63,724 bases of DNA from Spyradocola sp050942925 (GCA_050942925.1 JBMNOF010000005.1:1-63724); one strand, 5' to 3'. Shown: positions 50,146 to 57,326, counted from the stretch's first letter. A program made the numbers and translations. Notes: generated by a model from the letters alone, not told the origin.

Positions 50146-50183
50146 CGAAGACAGGATTCGATTGCAGAGGGGAGGGAGACGAG

Positions 50184-50516
50184 GTGCGCACGCGCTGCAT
50201 CGCCAACGAGAGCCTGGGCGAGACGGGGTTTCACTACACCCTCTCGCTGATCAACGGCAAGTACAAGATGACGATTCTCTACACGCTGATGGAATTCGGC
50301 GTTGTGCGATTCAACGAGATGAAGAAGTACATCGGGGGCATCTCCTACAAGACGCTGAGCTCCGCGCTCAAGGAGCTGGAGGCAGACCGCCTGGTGCACC
50401 GGGAGGAATACCCGCAGATCCCGCCCAAGGTCGAGTACAGCCTCACCGAGCGGGGAAAGTCCCTGATCCCCATCCTGGACGGCATGTGCGAATGGGGCGA
50501 CAAGCACCGTCTGTGA
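50184..50516 (+). CDS. HxlR-family winged-helix regulator
   Basis: This 110-residue protein has the HxlR fold: FHYTLSLINGKYKMTILYTLM, VRFNEMKKYIGGISYKTLSSALKELEADRLVHREEYPQIPPKVEYSLTERGKSLIPIL. HxlR proteins respond to thiol-reactive compounds or metabolites. A GTG start at 50184 follows GGAGGGAGAC. It is divergent from the recombinase and may regulate the element. A shorter Cys-containing N-terminus (RTRC) could serve as a redox sensor, as in HypR/YodB. Confidence 0.87.
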   Translation: MRTRCIANESLGETGFHYTLSLINGKYKMTILYTLMEFGVVRFNEMKKYIGGISYKTLSSALKELEADRLVHREEYPQIPPKVEYSLTERGKSLIPILDGMCEWGDKHRL

Positions 50517-50541
50517 GGGCGGCCTCCCTGCCGGGACACAC

Positions 50542-50580
50542 AAAAGCGGTCGGCGCACGCTCGTGCTCCGACCGCTTTTT
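50542..50580 (+). terminator. terminator between the two convergent HxlR genes
   Basis: AAAAGCGGTCGG (50542-50553) pairs with CCGACCGCTTTT (50568-50579), with A and T runs at the base on both sides; it serves both genes. Confidence 0.88.
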
Positions 50581-50906
50581 CACGCGTGGGTTGCCTGGTA
50601 GGATTCTCCCCAGCTGCGCATGGCGTCCAGAATGGGCGCCAGACTTCTACCCAGCTCCGTGAGGCTGTACTCGACGCGCGGCGGGACCTCCGCATAGGCC
50701 TTCCGGGTGAGGAGGCCCGTTTCCTCCATGTCGCGCAGCTGGGCCGTCAGCACCTTCTGCGACACGCCTCCGAGGGATTTTTTGAGCTCGCCAAAGCGCT
50801 TGGTCCCGGTCAGCAGGTCGCGCAGGATCAGCACCTTCCACTTATCCCCAATCAGCATGAGCGTCGTCTCCACCGGGCAGGCCGGCAGTTCTTTCGTCGT
50901 CTGCAC
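50580..50906 (-). CDS. second HxlR-family regulator
   Basis: This 108-residue HxlR protein carries CPVETTLMLIGDKWKVLILRDLLTGTKRFGELKKSLGGVSQKVLTAQLRDMEETGLL. Cys10 before PVE matches the redox-sensing cysteine of YodB-like proteins. The GTG start at 50906 has GGAGG upstream; a TTG two codons earlier is an alternative. It is divergent from the adenosyltransferase gene, and the flavodoxin-like reductase lies close by. HxlR regulators commonly control such reductases, so a quinone or aldehyde stress response is a reasonable guess. Confidence 0.87.
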   Translation of the reverse strand: MQTTKELPACPVETTLMLIGDKWKVLILRDLLTGTKRFGELKKSLGGVSQKVLTAQLRDMEETGLLTRKAYAEVPPRVEYSLTELGRSLAPILDAMRSWGESYQATHA

Positions 50907-51027
50907 GCGCAAGCGCCTCCTCGCAATCCCCGGGCCGAAGGGCACGGCCGTCCGCCCTCTCTGCCCGTCTTTTGCCAAGAGTATACCACCCGGGGGCCCC
51001 GCTCCGCAAGGGAATGCCGCGCGCGCC

Positions 51028-51056
51028 TTGCCAGCGTGCAACGCATATGCTATATT
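51028..51056 (+). promoter_or_regulatory. sigma-A promoter of the adenosyltransferase gene
   Basis: TTGCCA (51028-51033), 17 bp, TATATT (51051-51056), with 66 bp to the start codon. No cobalamin riboswitch is seen in that leader. Confidence 0.65.
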
Positions 51057-51122
51057 TTTTTCGCAAGGGACAGATCGCGGCACGGACCTTCGTGCGGCCG
51101 GTCCTTCAAAGGAGGAAACGCA

Positions 51123-51644
51123 ATGGAAACGAACGCGCTGGGCTTGGTCCATCTGTACTGGGGCGAGGGCAAGGGCAAGACAACGGCGGCCATGGGGCTC
51201 GCGCTGCGGGCGCTGGGGCACGGCTGCCGGGTGACGGTGGTGCAGTTCCTGAAAAACGGCTCCAGCGGCGAGCTTGCCCCGCTGCGGACGCTGGGCGCCG
51301 CGGTGTACGCGGGCATGACCGGGACGAAATTCGTCTTTCAGATGACGCCGGAAGAGCGCGCCCAGGAGCGCGCGGCGCAGGACGCCTGTCTGCGCCGTGC
51401 GCTCGACGAACCCTGCGACCTGCTCCTTCTGGACGAAGCCTGCGCCGCCTGGCAGCTGGACATGGTGGACCGCACGCTCCTGCAGCAGGCGGTTCTGGAG
51501 CGGCCCGAGGGCCGGGAAGTGGTGCTGACCGGCCGCGATCCCGCGCCCTGGATGCAGGAGGCGGCGGACTACTCCACGGAGATGCACTGCCACCGCCATC
51601 CCTACGACCGGGGCGTTGGCGCGCGGGAGGGCGTGGAGTTTTAA
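51123..51644 (+). CDS. corrinoid adenosyltransferase (CobA/BtuR family)
   Basis: This 173-residue protein has Walker A GEGKGKTTAAMGLALRA near residue 14, VTVVQFLKN near residue 37 and CDLLLLDEACAAW near residue 98, followed by VLTGRDPAPWMQEAADYSTEMHCHRHPYDRGVGAREGVEF. It attaches the 5'-deoxyadenosyl group of ATP to cob(I)alamin or precursors. GGAGG precedes the ATG. Carriage on a sporulation-interrupting element is unusual; it may support a B12-dependent step or be plain cargo. A DUF4430-ECF operon at 22 kb could import the corrinoid. Confidence 0.9.
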   Translation: METNALGLVHLYWGEGKGKTTAAMGLALRALGHGCRVTVVQFLKNGSSGELAPLRTLGAAVYAGMTGTKFVFQMTPEERAQERAAQDACLRRALDEPCDLLLLDEACAAWQLDMVDRTLLQQAVLERPEGREVVLTGRDPAPWMQEAADYSTEMHCHRHPYDRGVGAREGVEF

Positions 51645-51646
51645 GC

Positions 51647-51686
51647 AAAAAGGCGCCCGTGCCGTCGAGGCACGGGCGCCTTTTTT
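51647..51686. terminator. terminator between the adenosyltransferase and reductase genes
   Basis: A 15-bp stem of A/G-rich arm and its complement with a GTCGA loop is followed by T6. It lies between convergent genes. Confidence 0.9.
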
Positions 51687-51691
51687 GCGCG

Positions 51692-52309
51692 TCAGCGGAT
51701 GAAGTCCGTCTGCTGGAAGGGTTCCTTCTCCGGCAAGCCGTACTCGGCCTTGCCCAGGGCAATGCTCTTGAGGAGGAAGGACATGTTCCGCGCGAGCACG
51801 CGAAGGGTCTGCAGGCCCTCCGCATCCTGGGCGGCCTCGCCCTTTTCCCGTCCGTGGATGCTGTTCCAGTACTGGCTGGAGGCCACCGGCATCCCACAGA
51901 TGGTGAAGTACTTGTTGAGCTCGTCAAACGTGGCGGACAGCCCGCCGCGGCGCGCCACGACGACGCTGGCGCCCACCTTCATGGTCTTGTCAAAGGACGT
52001 GCTGTAGAACAGCCTGTCCAGGAACGAGACAAGGGTGCCGTTTGCCGAGGCGTAGTAGACGGGGCTGGCCACGACCAGGCCGTCGCATTCCGCAAACTTC
52101 GGCGCGGCCTCGTTGACCAAGTCATCAAAGACGCACTTTCCCCGCGTACGGCACTGGCCGCAGGCGATGCAGCCGCGGATGTCCTTGTTCCCGACCTGCA
52201 GGGTCTCCGTCTCGATTCCCTCCTGGCGGAAGATCTTCTCCATCTCCTGCAGGGCGAGCGCCGTGTTCCCGTCCTTGCGGGGACTGCCGTTGAGCATGAG
52301 CACTTTCAT
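51692..52309 (-). CDS. flavodoxin-family NAD(P)H reductase with cysteine cluster
   Basis: This 205-residue protein has the FMN phosphate loop LNGSPRKDGNTALAL near the start, CIACGQCRTRGKC near residue 47 and ASPVYYASANGTLVSFLDRLFY near residue 82, as in iron-sulfur flavoproteins and NADPH-dependent FMN reductases. The CxxCxxC-type cluster could bind a [4Fe-4S] centre. It should reduce quinones, nitro compounds or detoxify reactive species. It lies in the cargo region near an HxlR regulator but is probably transcribed alone. Confidence 0.88.
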   Translation of the reverse strand: MKVLMLNGSPRKDGNTALALQEMEKIFRQEGIETETLQVGNKDIRGCIACGQCRTRGKCVFDDLVNEAAPKFAECDGLVVASPVYYASANGTLVSFLDRLFYSTSFDKTMKVGASVVVARRGGLSATFDELNKYFTICGMPVASSQYWNSIHGREKGEAAQDAEGLQTLRVLARNMSFLLKSIALGKAEYGLPEKEPFQQTDFIR

Positions 52310-52384
52310 GCGGGTTTCACCTCATTTCTGCAATCTCCCCTCATTGTAGGTCTTCTCTGCCCAAAAGTCCAGCGCGATCCCCGG

Positions 52385-53344
52385 TCAATAGAGCGCCTTG
52401 AGAATGCTCTCCAGGCTGCTCTCCTCGATGCGGATATCGCGGACGCTGTAGGTCCCGGAGAGGAAGGAAACGGCCTGCGCGATGGGCAGTTCCGCCTTGC
52501 TGCCGGCCAGGGTAAAGCGCCCCTCCTGCGCGTCCACGATCTGCAGGTGCGGGTGCTGGGGGCGCTCTCCCGGCTGCAGCGTGACGTAGAGGCGGTACGG
52601 ATCGCCGTAGCGCGCCTGAAATTCCGCAAGGCTCCCGTCGTATCCCAGCCGGCCGTGGTTGATGAGCATCAGCCGGCCGCAAATCTGCTCGATGTCGTCC
52701 ATGTCGTGCGTGGTGAGCAGGAAGGTCGTGCCCTTGCGCCGGTTGATCTCCTTGACAAAGTCGCGGATGCGGCTCTTGGCCACGATGTCCAGGCCGATCG
52801 TCGGCTCGTCCAGGAAGACGATCTTGGGATCGTGCAGGAGGGCGATGGCGATGTTGGCGCGCATCTTTTGTCCCAGAGAGAGCTGGCGCACGGGCTGGTT
52901 CAGGAAGCTTCCCATCTGCAGGACCTCGATAAAGAGGTCGACGTTGCGCTTGTACGTCTCCTCCGGGATCTCGTACATGCGCCGGTGCAGGCGGAAGGTA
53001 TCGGTCATGGGCAGGTCCCAGTAGAGCTGCGAGCGCTGGCCGAACACGACGCCGATGTGCTTGGCGTTCTCCTGGCGCTGTTCATAGGGGATGCGGCCGT
53101 CGACGAGGATCTTTCCCGAGGTGGGCGTGAGGATGCCGGAGAGCATCTTGATGGTGGTGGACTTTCCCGCGCCGTTGGGACCCACGTAGCCCACGAGTTC
53201 GCCGTCCCCAATGCGGAAGCTGACGTCGTCCACCGCCCGCTTGATCTCGTATTCCCGCGCAAAAATCGAGCGCAGCTTGTGCTTGGAGTCCTTCGTGCTC
53301 TTGTAGATCTTAAACGACTTGGAGATCTGCGTAACTTCAATCAT
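52385..53344 (-). CDS. ABC transporter ATPase (exporter of the ABC-2 type)
   Basis: This 319-residue ATPase has an extra N-terminal stretch (STKDSKHKLRSIFAREYE), Walker A GPNGAGKST near residue 55, the signature LSLGQKMRA near residue 155, Walker B KIVFLDEP near residue 172 and the switch His in LLTTHDMDD. A C-terminal domain follows of about 75 residues. It belongs to the daunorubicin/NatA-like group that powers export with DUF990-type permeases. AAGGAGG precedes the start. It is the last of three genes. Substrate unknown; a toxic compound is plausible. Confidence 0.9.
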   Translation of the reverse strand: MIEVTQISKSFKIYKSTKDSKHKLRSIFAREYEIKRAVDDVSFRIGDGELVGYVGPNGAGKSTTIKMLSGILTPTSGKILVDGRIPYEQRQENAKHIGVVFGQRSQLYWDLPMTDTFRLHRRMYEIPEETYKRNVDLFIEVLQMGSFLNQPVRQLSLGQKMRANIAIALLHDPKIVFLDEPTIGLDIVAKSRIRDFVKEINRRKGTTFLLTTHDMDDIEQICGRLMLINHGRLGYDGSLAEFQARYGDPYRLYVTLQPGERPQHPHLQIVDAQEGRFTLAGSKAELPIAQAVSFLSGTYSVRDIRIEESSLESILKALY

Positions 53345-53357
53345 CGAAATGCCCTCC

Positions 53358-54161
53358 TTAAGACCCGGTGCTCTTGTAGTGCTTGGTCGACGCAGAAAAG
53401 ACCGCGTAGGCGATGAGCAGAAACACAATTCCGACCGGCAGCGACAGATGCCGCACCACCGGCGGAAACAGGCCGAAATCCTGCCGGCCGCTGATCTCCT
53501 GCACCGGATAGAAGCTCACAAATGCCAACGGGATCAGGGTCGTGAGCACGAACTGGAAGAACTTCGGATAGACGGAGATGGGATACTCGATCAAGGGCCG
53601 GATGTTGGTGTAGAAGTTTCCCGTAAGCGGGTTGTTGATCAGAAAAAATGAAGCAGAGGCGAAGAGCAGCAGCACCCCGCCTTGCACGCAGGCGCCGCCC
53701 AGGATGCCGCAGGCGATCTGCAGGACCGTCAGCGGCGTCACCTGCACGTGCAGCTGCGTTACGCCGATGGCGATCATCCCCACGGCCAGGAAGAAGTGCA
53801 GAAAGTAATAGGGGGAAAACCCGGTCACAATCTCGTAGGCAAGGGGCGCCATGGGCTTTGTCAGCGTCTGGTCAAAGTCTCCAGTGCGGATGCGCCGGGA
53901 AAGGCTCCACATGACGTCGCTCAGCAGCGCGTTGGCCAGGGTATAGGAGGCCAGCGTGTAGGCGTAGAGCAGCATGACCTCAAAGGGCGTCCAGCCGTTG
54001 ATGGTGTCGAACTTCTGCGTCAGCAGGATCATGAGCAGCGCCTGCGCGCCGTAGCCAAAGATAAAGCTCAGCGCATCCAGCCAAAAGGCGGCGCGGTATT
54101 CGTACTCGCCCTTTGTCTTAATGCGCATGTAGAGAAATAACACGGACAGCGTTTTTTTCAT
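53358..54161 (-). CDS. ABC-2 type permease (DUF990-like), second subunit
   Basis: This 267-residue protein has six hydrophobic segments, starting with KGEYEYRAAFWLDALSFIFGYGAQALLMILLTQKF. YPISVYPKFFQFVLTTLIPLAFVSFYPVQEISGR near residue 195 matches the ABC2 permease of DUF990 type. It forms the channel with the permease encoded 2 bp upstream and the ATPase 13 bp downstream. The heterodimeric permease plan is typical of antibiotic or lipid exporters. Confidence 0.87.
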   Translation of the reverse strand: MKKTLSVLFLYMRIKTKGEYEYRAAFWLDALSFIFGYGAQALLMILLTQKFDTINGWTPFEVMLLYAYTLASYTLANALLSDVMWSLSRRIRTGDFDQTLTKPMAPLAYEIVTGFSPYYFLHFFLAVGMIAIGVTQLHVQVTPLTVLQIACGILGGACVQGGVLLLFASASFFLINNPLTGNFYTNIRPLIEYPISVYPKFFQFVLTTLIPLAFVSFYPVQEISGRQDFGLFPPVVRHLSLPVGIVFLLIAYAVFSASTKHYKSTGS

Positions 54162-54163
54162 GC

Positions 54164-54961
54164 TCAGCCCCCCTGTACCAGAACTTTTTTGCAGGCGCGG
54201 CGCCACAGGACGCGCTCCACCGCGTAGAGGACGACGAACCAAACCGCCTGGATCAGCAGCACGCGCGGGATCTCGCTCGCGGGCGTCTTGCCCAGATAGA
54301 TCGCCAGCGGCTCATACGTAAAGTAGCGGAAGGGCAAAAACTCGGTGATCGCGCTCAGCCAGGCGGGGTAGAGCCAGATGGGAAAGAACTGGCCGGAAAA
54401 GATCTGCTCCACGTTACGGAAATGCCAGCGGAGAAAGGGATTCCTGATGAGCCAGAAGGACAGAAGGCCCAGGATATAGCTGTAGTAGAACGTAAGCAGC
54501 GCGCCGAGCACGAGGGAAACCAGGAAGGCGGCTCCCTGCGCGGGCGTCTCCGGCAGCAAGAACCCGTAGCTCAGGCCCGCGATGACGCCGATGGGCAGAA
54601 ACACCACCAGAACCTTGAAGAAATTGTTTCCCAGGTCGTTGCAGAGCAGGTAGAGCTTGAAGTTGAGCGGGCGGACAAAGTCGTTGGCGATGGAGCCGTC
54701 GTTGATCTTATCGCTGATCTCGTTGCCGGCCTGCGTGGCAAAGAGCGTGGAGACCACGCGGGTGAGAATGAGGTACGTCACCATCTGGGAAAGCGTGGTG
54801 TCAAAGCGCGCCCCGCTGCCCAGCAGCGCCACCCAGATCAGGATCTGCGCGAAGACCTCCAGGAACTTTCCCAACAGCTCGAACACGGAGCTGAGCCGGT
54901 AGGTCAGCTTGGACTTGAGCCCATACCACAGGGCAAGGGAGTACAGAGCGATTTGGCTCAC
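54164..54961 (-). CDS. ABC-2 type permease, first subunit
   Basis: This 265-residue protein has six hydrophobic segments: ALWYGLKSKLTYRLSSVFELLGKFLEVFAQILIWVALLG, then YLILTRVVSTLFATQAGNEISDKINDGSIANDFVRPL, typical of DUF990/ABC-2 permeases. A GTG at 54961 has GGAGG 6 nt before it and is preferred to an ATG at 54967 that touches the ribosome site. It heads the ABC operon, with a promoter and leader hairpin upstream. Together with its sister permease and ATPase it forms the element's export cargo. Confidence 0.86.
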   Translation of the reverse strand: MSQIALYSLALWYGLKSKLTYRLSSVFELLGKFLEVFAQILIWVALLGSGARFDTTLSQMVTYLILTRVVSTLFATQAGNEISDKINDGSIANDFVRPLNFKLYLLCNDLGNNFFKVLVVFLPIGVIAGLSYGFLLPETPAQGAAFLVSLVLGALLTFYYSYILGLLSFWLIRNPFLRWHFRNVEQIFSGQFFPIWLYPAWLSAITEFLPFRYFTYEPLAIYLGKTPASEIPRVLLIQAVWFVVLYAVERVLWRRACKKVLVQGG

Positions 54962-54988
54962 AGGCATCCTCCTTTGCGCGCAAAAATC

Positions 54989-55036
54989 AAAACGCACTCC
55001 ACGGAAGTCCCATGCCCGGTGGAGTGTGCGTTTTTT
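54989..55036 (-). promoter_or_regulatory. leader hairpin of the ABC operon
   Basis: Within the ABC transcript leader, a stem of CGCACACTCCAC-type arm and GTGGAGTGCG with a two-base bulge is followed by TTTTGATTTTT on the minus strand. It looks like an attenuator or terminator. The other strand also has a T-tract after it (55031-55046), so it could insulate the right end of the element. Confidence 0.55.
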
Positions 55037-55058
55037 CCTTTTTTGTCTTTCTGACTAT

Positions 55059-55087
55059 AGTATAGCAGAGTTTTTCTTCCTCCGCAA
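55059..55087 (-). promoter_or_regulatory. sigma-A promoter of the ABC operon
   Basis: TTGCGG (55082-55087), 17 bp, then TATACT with TGC extension (55059-55064) on the minus strand. It lies 100 bp inside the right end of the element. Confidence 0.75.
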
Positions 55088-55167
55088 GCGAAAAAAGGAG
55101 GATTCTGTCCTCTCATTTTGTGATATTGGCTTCTTTGATGCAGCGCTCTCGCAACGGCGTGCGGCGA

Positions 55168-55194
55168 GGTTGTGCATGGGCAGATGCAGCAGAG
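55168..55194. other. attR: right junction of the cotJC element
   Basis: The element arm (55168-55192) runs into the core GCAGCAGAG (55186-55194), after which cotJC resumes. The crossover is inferred to be the GA at positions 7-8 of the core. Confidence 0.88.
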
Positions 55195-55380
55195 CAGAAA
55201 GCGCGCACAACGTATGACAACCTGATCCGCCTAGCGGACGATCCCGATGTGCTCACGCCCCTGCGCTTCCTGCGGGAGCGGGAAATTGTGCACTACCAGC
55301 GATTCGGCGAGGCGCTGCGCAGCATTGCCGACGCCATGGGCGCGCCGAATTACTACGCCGTCAACCCCTCGTTCGACTGA
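55195..55380 (+). CDS. cotJC: 3' part of interrupted cotJC
   Basis: This encodes the last 61 residues of CotJC (QKARTTYDNLIRL to YYAVNPSFD). It includes LRFLREREIVHYQRFGEALR with the predicted Mn ligand His169. There is no start codon or ribosome site of its own, so it can only be expressed after excision of the element joins it in frame to 47913-48320. Reading upstream in the same frame from 55120 gives element-derived residues unrelated to CotJC. The stop is TGA at 55378. A terminator follows for the convergent MATE gene. Confidence 0.92.
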   Translation, partial: QKARTTYDNLIRLADDPDVLTPLRFLREREIVHYQRFGEALRSIADAMGAPNYYAVNPSFD

Positions 55381-55392
55381 TTCCTTCCGACA

Positions 55393-55440
55393 AAAACAGC
55401 GGGGGATTGCCCTTCCAAATGGGAGGGCAATCCCCCGCTT
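55393..55440. terminator. terminator after cotJC and MATE
   Basis: An arm of AGCGGGGGATTGCC (55398-55411) pairs with GGCAATCCCCCGCT (55426-55439). On the minus strand GTTTTTG follows, serving the MATE gene. Confidence 0.85.
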
Positions 55441-55458
55441 GCGTTTGCCGCCCGCGGC

Positions 55459-56820
55459 TCACCGGAGCGGTCCGCCAAACTGTCCCGCCTTTTCGCGGAA
55501 CTCCCGCCGGAAGCGGAGCAAGACCCCGGCCGACAGGGCCGCCGCCAGAACCGCGGTGCCGGGGAAGTTCAGCCACAGTCCCGTCAGCCCCAGCGGATAG
55601 AGGGCCAGCACCAGCAGCACCGGGAAGACCAGCGCCGTGCACACGGAGATGCAGGCCGCATACAGGGACTTTTCCACGGCGAGCATATAGCTCTGGGCGG
55701 CAAAGGAGAACCAGCGCACGACATAGGTCAAGCTGAAGATCCCCAAGGCCCCCACGGCAATGGGGAGGATCTCCACGTCCCCCTTGCGGACAAACAGCCC
55801 GGCGATGGTCTCCGGGAACAGGAAGATCACCAGCGCGGAGAGCAGGGAGACGACGGCGCTCGCCGCAAAGCAGCACCGTTCGATGATTTTGACGCGGTCG
55901 AGCCGGCGCGCGCCCCAGTTGTAGCCCACGGCCGGCTGCAGGGAATCGCACATGCCGTACAGCAGGGGCTGAATGAACCCGTCGACGTACATCAGGATGC
56001 CGTAAACGGAGACGGCGGCCTCGCCGCCCATGCGCACGAGCAGGATGTTCATCAGGATCGAGGTGATGCGCCCAGCGATGTTGTTGAGGAAATTGGGGCT
56101 GCCGCAGGCGATGATCTGCCGGATCATGTGCGCGCTGAAGCGCGGCCGCGTCAGGCGGAGCAGCATTTTGCCCCGGGCAAAGGGCACAAACGCCACAATC
56201 GCGCAGATGGCCATGCCCAGCGCCGAGCCCAGCGCCGCCGCCCAAATGCCCCAGTGGAACACGGAGAGAAAGACGAACTCCAGCACAACGATCAGAACGG
56301 ACATCAGGATGTTCAGGAGCATGCTGCCCTTGATCTTTCCGCTGATGCGCAGGTAGTTGTCCATGGCAAAGACGATGGTGGTTATGGGAGAAGAGAGCGC
56401 ATACGTGCGCATGTACTGCACGGCCATCTCGGCAAACTCCCCGGTCGCGCCCATGAGTGAGATCAGCAGCGGCGCCGCAACAAAGAGGATTCCGCCGATC
56501 AACACGCCTGCGAACACGATCAGCAGGCAGGCGCACGTAAAGTAGTTGTTCGCCTTTTCCCGCTGCCCTTCGCCAAGGCCGATGGAGATGGGCACCGAAG
56601 ACCCCACCCCCACCAGGTCCGCGATGGAGAAGTTGATGATGACAAACGGAAAGGCCAAATTCAGCGCGGCGAAGGCCGTATCGCCCAAAAACTGCCCCAC
56701 CAGGATGCCGTCGATGAGCTGATACAGCGCCGAGGCCAGCATGCTGATCGCTCCAGGCATTGCCGCGGTGAAAAACAGCCGCAGCGGCGGGGTTTTGAGA
56801 AACAGCTCATCGGACTTCAA
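55459..56820 (-). CDS. MATE-family efflux transporter
   Basis: This 453-residue protein has about twelve helices and the MATE pattern: PPLRLFFTAAMPGAISMLASALYQLIDGILVGQFLGDTAFAALNLAFP at the start and a repeated half after residue 230 with ACGSPNFLNNIAGRITSILMNILL. It exports cationic drugs or metabolites in exchange for H+ or Na+. A TTG start at 56820 is inferred because AAGGAGG lies 7 nt upstream and TTGA overlaps the stop of the MarR gene. It is therefore coupled to its likely regulator. Confidence 0.9.
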   Translation of the reverse strand: MKSDELFLKTPPLRLFFTAAMPGAISMLASALYQLIDGILVGQFLGDTAFAALNLAFPFVIINFSIADLVGVGSSVPISIGLGEGQREKANNYFTCACLLIVFAGVLIGGILFVAAPLLISLMGATGEFAEMAVQYMRTYALSSPITTIVFAMDNYLRISGKIKGSMLLNILMSVLIVVLEFVFLSVFHWGIWAAALGSALGMAICAIVAFVPFARGKMLLRLTRPRFSAHMIRQIIACGSPNFLNNIAGRITSILMNILLVRMGGEAAVSVYGILMYVDGFIQPLLYGMCDSLQPAVGYNWGARRLDRVKIIERCCFAASAVVSLLSALVIFLFPETIAGLFVRKGDVEILPIAVGALGIFSLTYVVRWFSFAAQSYMLAVEKSLYAACISVCTALVFPVLLVLALYPLGLTGLWLNFPGTAVLAAALSAGVLLRFRREFREKAGQFGGPLR

Positions 56821-57293
56821 GGTCGCTCCTCCTTTTCGTTGTGCCTTATCTCGTGGCCGCCCTCTGGGCCGAGTTCTGCAAGCAGGCATTCGGCAAAGTA
56901 GCCAAATGCCTCCACAAATTCCGGGGAATAGCGGCTGCACGTACGCTCCATCGCCGACCGCTCCGCGGCATAGACCTTCTGCAGCACCTCCCGCGCCCGC
57001 CTCTGCCCCGCCTCCGTCAGGACGATTCGCTTTTCCCTGCTCCCGGCCTGGGGCTGCAGCTCCGCATCCCCGGACCGGACCAGCGACTTTACCGCGGTGT
57101 TGACCGTGGTCTTGGGCAGGAGCCAATCCCGGACGATCTGCTGCTGCGTGTGCGGTTGGTCGTCGTCCATCGCATACAGGACGTTGAGTTCGTTTTCCGT
57201 GACGCCGTGCCGGGTCGAGAAGAAATAATAGGCTTCCCCAATCCGCACGTCCGCCGCCATCAGGCTCCGGATCTTTTCTTTGTTCGCATCCAT
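56817..57293 (-). CDS. MarR-family transcriptional regulator
   Basis: This 158-residue protein has the MarR winged helix: HGVTENELNVLYAMDDDQPHTQQQIVRDWLLPKTTVNTAVKSLVRSGDAELQPQAGSREKRIVLTEAG. It should repress the MATE gene encoded 4 bp on and itself, responding to a transported ligand. Upstream, at 57309-57326, is a palindromic operator. The ribosome site GAGGAGG is 8 nt before the ATG. Confidence 0.9.
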   Translation of the reverse strand: MDANKEKIRSLMAADVRIGEAYYFFSTRHGVTENELNVLYAMDDDQPHTQQQIVRDWLLPKTTVNTAVKSLVRSGDAELQPQAGSREKRIVLTEAGQRRAREVLQKVYAAERSAMERTCSRYSPEFVEAFGYFAECLLAELGPEGGHEIRHNEKEERP

Positions 57294-57308
57294 TTCCCCG
57301 CCTCCTCT

Positions 57309-57326
57309 TAGTACGAAATCGTACTA
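57309..57326 (-). promoter_or_regulatory. palindromic operator upstream of marR-MATE
   Basis: TAGTACGA-AA-TCGTACTA is a perfect 8-bp inverted repeat with a 2-bp centre, located 16 bp before the marR start. The size and position fit a MarR dimer site that would repress its own operon. Confidence 0.75.

Larger units (their letters stand above)
48319..55192. mobile_element. 6,874-bp serine-recombinase intervening element inside cotJC (skin-like)
   Basis: The element splits cotJC and is flanked by direct copies of GCAGCAGAG. It carries a large serine recombinase, a coupled 53-residue protein, two HxlR regulators, a corrinoid adenosyltransferase, a flavodoxin-like reductase and a three-gene ABC exporter. 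Circularised ends form a 50-bp imperfect palindrome with 19 of 25 matching positions, as expected of attP. Excision restores cotJC in frame. Known parallels are skin in sigK and SPbeta in spsM. There are no phage structural or conjugation genes, so it is a minimal, probably domesticated element. Its base composition matches the host, suggesting long residence. Confidence 0.9.

Noticed and set aside
51123..51644. Cobalamin riboswitch upstream of the adenosyltransferase or DUF4430 gene
   Set aside because: Both leaders are under 100 nt and lack the conserved B12-box pattern.
50972..53416. An 814-codon plus-strand frame through the element cargo
   Set aside because: It is antisense to the reductase and ABC ATPase genes, which have complete motifs.
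48319..55192. The element as a complete prophage or integrative conjugative element
   Set aside because: No capsid, portal, tail, relaxase or type IV secretion gene is present in the 6.9 kb.
47913..55380. CotJC loss explained by a frameshift or chance deletion
   Set aside because: The two halves match adjacent parts of the same protein without loss or gain of residues, join in frame at a direct repeat, and enclose a recombinase; decay would not give this.
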